64,000 nt of DNA from Pseudomonas sp. (GTDB lineage: Bacteria; Pseudomonadota; Gammaproteobacteria; Pseudomonadales; Pseudomonadaceae): NCBI RefSeq assembly GCF_002796985.1, contig NZ_PEKX01000007.1:1-64000 (forward strand), written 5' to 3'. The notes beneath the pieces are model-generated. The model was not told the DNA's origin, did not search any database, and saw only the letters and a list, made by a program, of their open reading frames with translations. Every line of letters begins with the position of its first letter. The first letter of the stretch is position 1. A program made the translations under genes and the position numbers. Shown piece after piece: positions 61,853 to 64,000 of this stretch.

Positions 61853-62650
61853 CTAGAAGGCGGCGGCCAGCACTTGCGACAGGCGCTGCAGATCTGATTC
61901 ATCACCCAGTTCGGCGGCCCGCTGGAAGTAGGCCAGTGTCAGTTCTTGCAGGCTTGGCGGCATGGAAGTGGCGAGTTGCTCGCGTGCCACACGCAGGAAG
62001 TTGAGGTTGCCGCCCTCCAGCGCCCGTTCCAGCCAAATGCGCGCGGCAGCCAGGTCGCCGCGTTCGGCGAGCACCGAGGCGTGGCTGAACTGCCCACGAA
62101 AGTCCCCGGCCTCGGCGGAGCGGCGGTACCACTGCCGGGCCGTGTCCAGATCACGCGGCACCACCAGGCCTTCCTCGTGGAAGCGTCCGACCAGGTTCAT
62201 CGACTTGGCATGGCCCAGCGCCGCCGCGCTCTGGTAGAGCGCCAGCGCGCGGGCGTCGTCGCGCTCCACACCGCGGCCTGTGGAGAGCAGATTGGCGAGG
62301 TTGTACATCGCCCAGTCGAGCTTCTGTTGCGTGGCTATCGCGTAATGACGGGCGGCGCCGGCCTCGTCTTTCACGCAGCCCCAGCCGTGCTCCAGGCAGC
62401 GCCCGAGCATGTTGCGCGCCATGGCGTGGCCGCGCTCGGCGGCGAGGCCGAACCAGGTCAGGGCGAGGCCGATGTCCTGCTCGATGCCGTGGCCGTCGAG
62501 GAGGATCTGTCCGAGCAGTGCCTGGGCTTCCAGGTCGCCCTCGCGGGCGCCGGCGAGGATCAGCCGGGCAGCCTGCCGCGGGTTGTCGGCGAGCTGGCCG
62601 GTGAGGTCTTCGACGTTGATTTCTTCAGTACGACGCAGGACGAAACTCAT
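61853..62650 (-). CDS. Sel1-like (TPR) repeat protein
   Basis: 265 residues with at least four Sel1-type 36-residue repeats (LGQILLDGHGIEQDIGLALT, NMLGRCLEHGWGCVKDEAGA, YNLANLLSTGRGVERDDARA, NLVGRFHEEGLVVPRDLDTA). No signal peptide. It starts 6 bases after the piuC stop, so it is probably cotranscribed with piuC under iron control. The same piuC-adjacent gene is present in P. aeruginosa (from memory PA4516). It is likely a protein-protein interaction scaffold; its partner is unknown. Confidence 0.9.
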   Translation of the reverse strand: MSFVLRRTEEINVEDLTGQLADNPRQAARLILAGAREGDLEAQALLGQILLDGHGIEQDIGLALTWFGLAAERGHAMARNMLGRCLEHGWGCVKDEAGAARHYAIATQQKLDWAMYNLANLLSTGRGVERDDARALALYQSAAALGHAKSMNLVGRFHEEGLVVPRDLDTARQWYRRSAEAGDFRGQFSHASVLAERGDLAAARIWLERALEGGNLNFLRVAREQLATSMPPSLQELTLAYFQRAAELGDESDLQRLSQVLAAAF

Positions 62651-62656
62651 GGCGGG

Positions 62657-63337
62657 TCAGACATCCACCCAGCGGCGCAGCAGGTTGTGGTAGGTGCCGG
62701 TCAGCTCGATCAGTGCCGGGTGATCCGGCACGTCGCGGGTCAGTGCCTGGATCGACTGGTCCATCTGGAACAGCAGGGCGCGCTGGCTGTCCTCGCGCAC
62801 CAGGCTCTGGGTCCAGAAGAATGAGGCAATGCGCGCGCCACGGGTCACCGGGTTGACCTTGTGCAGGCTGGTGGCGGGGTAGAGCACCAGGTCGCCGGCC
62901 GGCAGTTTCACCTGTTGGGTGCCGTAGGTGTCGTGGATCACCAGCTCGCCGCCGTCGTAGTCCTCCGGGTCGCTGAAGAACAGCGTCGAGGAGACGTCGG
63001 TGCGCACCCGCTCGCGGCCACCCTGGGTGTCGCGCACGGCGTTGTCGATGTGGAAGTCGAACGAGCCGCCGCCGGTGTAGCAGTTGAACAGCGGCGGGAA
63101 GACCTTGTTCGGCAGCGCGGCGGACTGGAACAGCGGGTTGCTCCACAGGCGCTGCAGCATGGCTTCGCCGATTTCGCGGGCCAGCGGGTGGTCCTGCGGC
63201 AGTTGCAGGTTGTGCTTGGCGCGGGACGACTGGTAACCGGCGGTGACCTTGCCGTCGGCCCACTCGGCCTGTTCCAGGGCGGCGCGGATGCGCGTCACCT
63301 CATCGCGGGTGAAGACGCCAGGGATGTGCAGCAGCAT
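62657..63337 (-). CDS. piuC: Fe(II)/2-oxoglutarate-dependent dioxygenase PiuC
   Basis: 226 residues, the PKHD-type hydroxylase family. Iron ligands His96 and Asp98 (FHIDNAV) and His159 (TSLHKV), with Arg169 placed to bind 2-oxoglutarate. It is linked to uptake of iron-siderophore and siderophore-like drugs, though its substrate is not established. The start at 63337 (MLLHIPGVFT) gives the family's exact length; an extended frame to 63406 would cross the Fur box. It is divergent from piuA. Confidence 0.94.
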   Translation of the reverse strand: MLLHIPGVFTRDEVTRIRAALEQAEWADGKVTAGYQSSRAKHNLQLPQDHPLAREIGEAMLQRLWSNPLFQSAALPNKVFPPLFNCYTGGGSFDFHIDNAVRDTQGGRERVRTDVSSTLFFSDPEDYDGGELVIHDTYGTQQVKLPAGDLVLYPATSLHKVNPVTRGARIASFFWTQSLVREDSQRALLFQMDQSIQALTRDVPDHPALIELTGTYHNLLRRWVDV

Positions 63338-63365
63338 GGGCCGATTCCATCGGGTTCGATAATTT

Positions 63366-63384
63366 GCCAATGATAATGATTTGC
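63366..63384. promoter_or_regulatory. Fur box upstream of piuC
   Basis: GCCAATGATAATGATTTGC matches the core of the Fur consensus GATAATGATAATCATTATC well (AATGATAATGAT). It lies 29 bases from the piuC start. A weaker candidate, GTAACTGATATTAATTGC, at about 63460-63478 may serve piuA. Confidence 0.75.
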
Positions 63385-63538
63385 AACATACCGATACAAC
63401 CGCCATACCCTTACTTCCGACAGGGGGAAAGTGTAAAAGTTGTAAATCATCTGCGTATGGTAACTGATATTAATTGCTACAAATTCTCAATTACAATACA
63501 TTGCGCGGCCTTCAAGAGCCCCTGGGGAGGGAGTTTCG

Positions 63539-64000
63539 ATGTCGCGTCAATCCACCGAGTTCGCCGGCAGCAAGCCGCGCCTTCTAGTCAGCGCTGTCGG
63601 CGTGGCGATCACCGCCCTGTCCGGTGCCCAACTGGCCCACGCTGCCGAAGCTTCGGAGAAGAAGTCCGGCCAGGACGTACTGTCCCTGGACGCCGACACC
63701 GTCGTCGGCACCCAGCAGCAGGACCCGACCACCTACAACGTCGAGAAGTCCTCCAACGAGAAGTACACCGCGCCCCTGCTGGACACGCCCAAGACCGTCA
63801 CGGTGATCCCGCAGCAGGTGATCAAGGACACCGGTGCCCTGACGCTGCAGGACGCCCTGCGTACCACGCCCGGTATCACCTTCGGTGCGGGCGAGGGTGG
63901 CAACCCGGCCGGCGATCGTCCGTTCATCCGTGGCTTCAACGCCGAGAGCGACACCTTCCTCGACGGCATGCGCGACGTAGCTTCGCAGACTCGCGAAATC
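63539..64000 (+). CDS. piuA: TonB-dependent siderophore receptor PiuA (partial, runs off the window)
   Basis: The first 154 codons; the gene continues past 64000. Signal peptide MSRQSTEFAGSKPRLLVSAV, then a hydrophobic stretch ending LAHAA. The plug domain begins LDTPKTVTVIPQQVIKDTGA with LQDALRTTPGITFGAGEGG and RPFIRGFNAES, typical of outer-membrane siderophore receptors. GGGGAGGG lies about 6 bases before the ATG. Its place opposite piuC identifies it as PiuA, the receptor that also admits siderophore-conjugated beta-lactams in P. aeruginosa. Confidence 0.93.
   Translation, partial: MSRQSTEFAGSKPRLLVSAVGVAITALSGAQLAHAAEASEKKSGQDVLSLDADTVVGTQQQDPTTYNVEKSSNEKYTAPLLDTPKTVTVIPQQVIKDTGALTLQDALRTTPGITFGAGEGGNPAGDRPFIRGFNAESDTFLDGMRDVASQTREI

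Overview
The window is GC-rich bacterial DNA. Gene content and order (nadC, DUF1631 gene, ampD, ampE, chemoreceptor; speC, cptA, Sel1 gene, piuC, piuA; arnBCADTEF-ugd; fruR/fruB-fruK-fruA; prfC; opuC-type operon) point to a Pseudomonas of or near the P. aeruginosa group, such as the nitroreducens/citronellolis/knackmussii lineage. No rRNA, intact tRNA or CRISPR array was seen. All calls come from reading the sequence; no database search was run.

Region 1 (1-18.24 kb) looks like an accessory island. Its left part holds the end of one IS3-family element, an AT-richer small membrane-protein gene, an AraC-type regulator between two copies of a short repeat, and a 5'-truncated IS3 transposase. Its right edge is a 3' fragment of a tRNA-Thr(CGT) gene beside a truncated tyrosine integrase and an AlpA-like gene. 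Between these lie a metallo-hydrolase/FAD-oxidoreductase pair, many regulators (receiver-only protein, LysR, GlxA-type AraC, FixJ type, MerR), an 1831-residue kinase-like/AAA+/GAF/PAS/histidine kinase, an SDR dehydrogenase and a Tat-exported alpha/beta hydrolase. A 14-bp palindrome (TATACCTAGGTATA) with degenerate relatives is found near the receiver/LysR genes and near the hydrolase; it may be the operator of this signalling system.

Region 2 (18.3-26.6 kb) is core chromosome: galE, nadC, DUF1631 gene, ampD-ampE (peptidoglycan recycling and beta-lactamase control) and a chemoreceptor.

Region 3 (27.1-43.9 kb) holds tatD, the fructose phosphotransferase operon with a Cra/FruR-like operator, and the full lipid A aminoarabinose operon preceded by a PmrA-box-like direct repeat.

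Region 4 (44.1-58.1 kb) starts with an uptake/catabolism cluster: aminotransferase, polar amino acid ABC transporter, TetR regulator and AspA/AstE-type metallohydrolase. The aminotransferase and the ABC ATPase form one uninterrupted 681-codon frame joined by a translated REP pair. Next come a REP-associated tyrosine transposase (RAYT) gene bracketed by REP pairs, prfC, an Na+/H+ antiporter and a quaternary-amine (osmoprotectant) ABC transporter operon.

Region 5 (58.5-64 kb) returns to the P. aeruginosa-like order: speC, cptA, a Sel1-repeat gene, piuC, and the first 154 codons of the siderophore receptor piuA, with a Fur-box-like site ahead of piuC.
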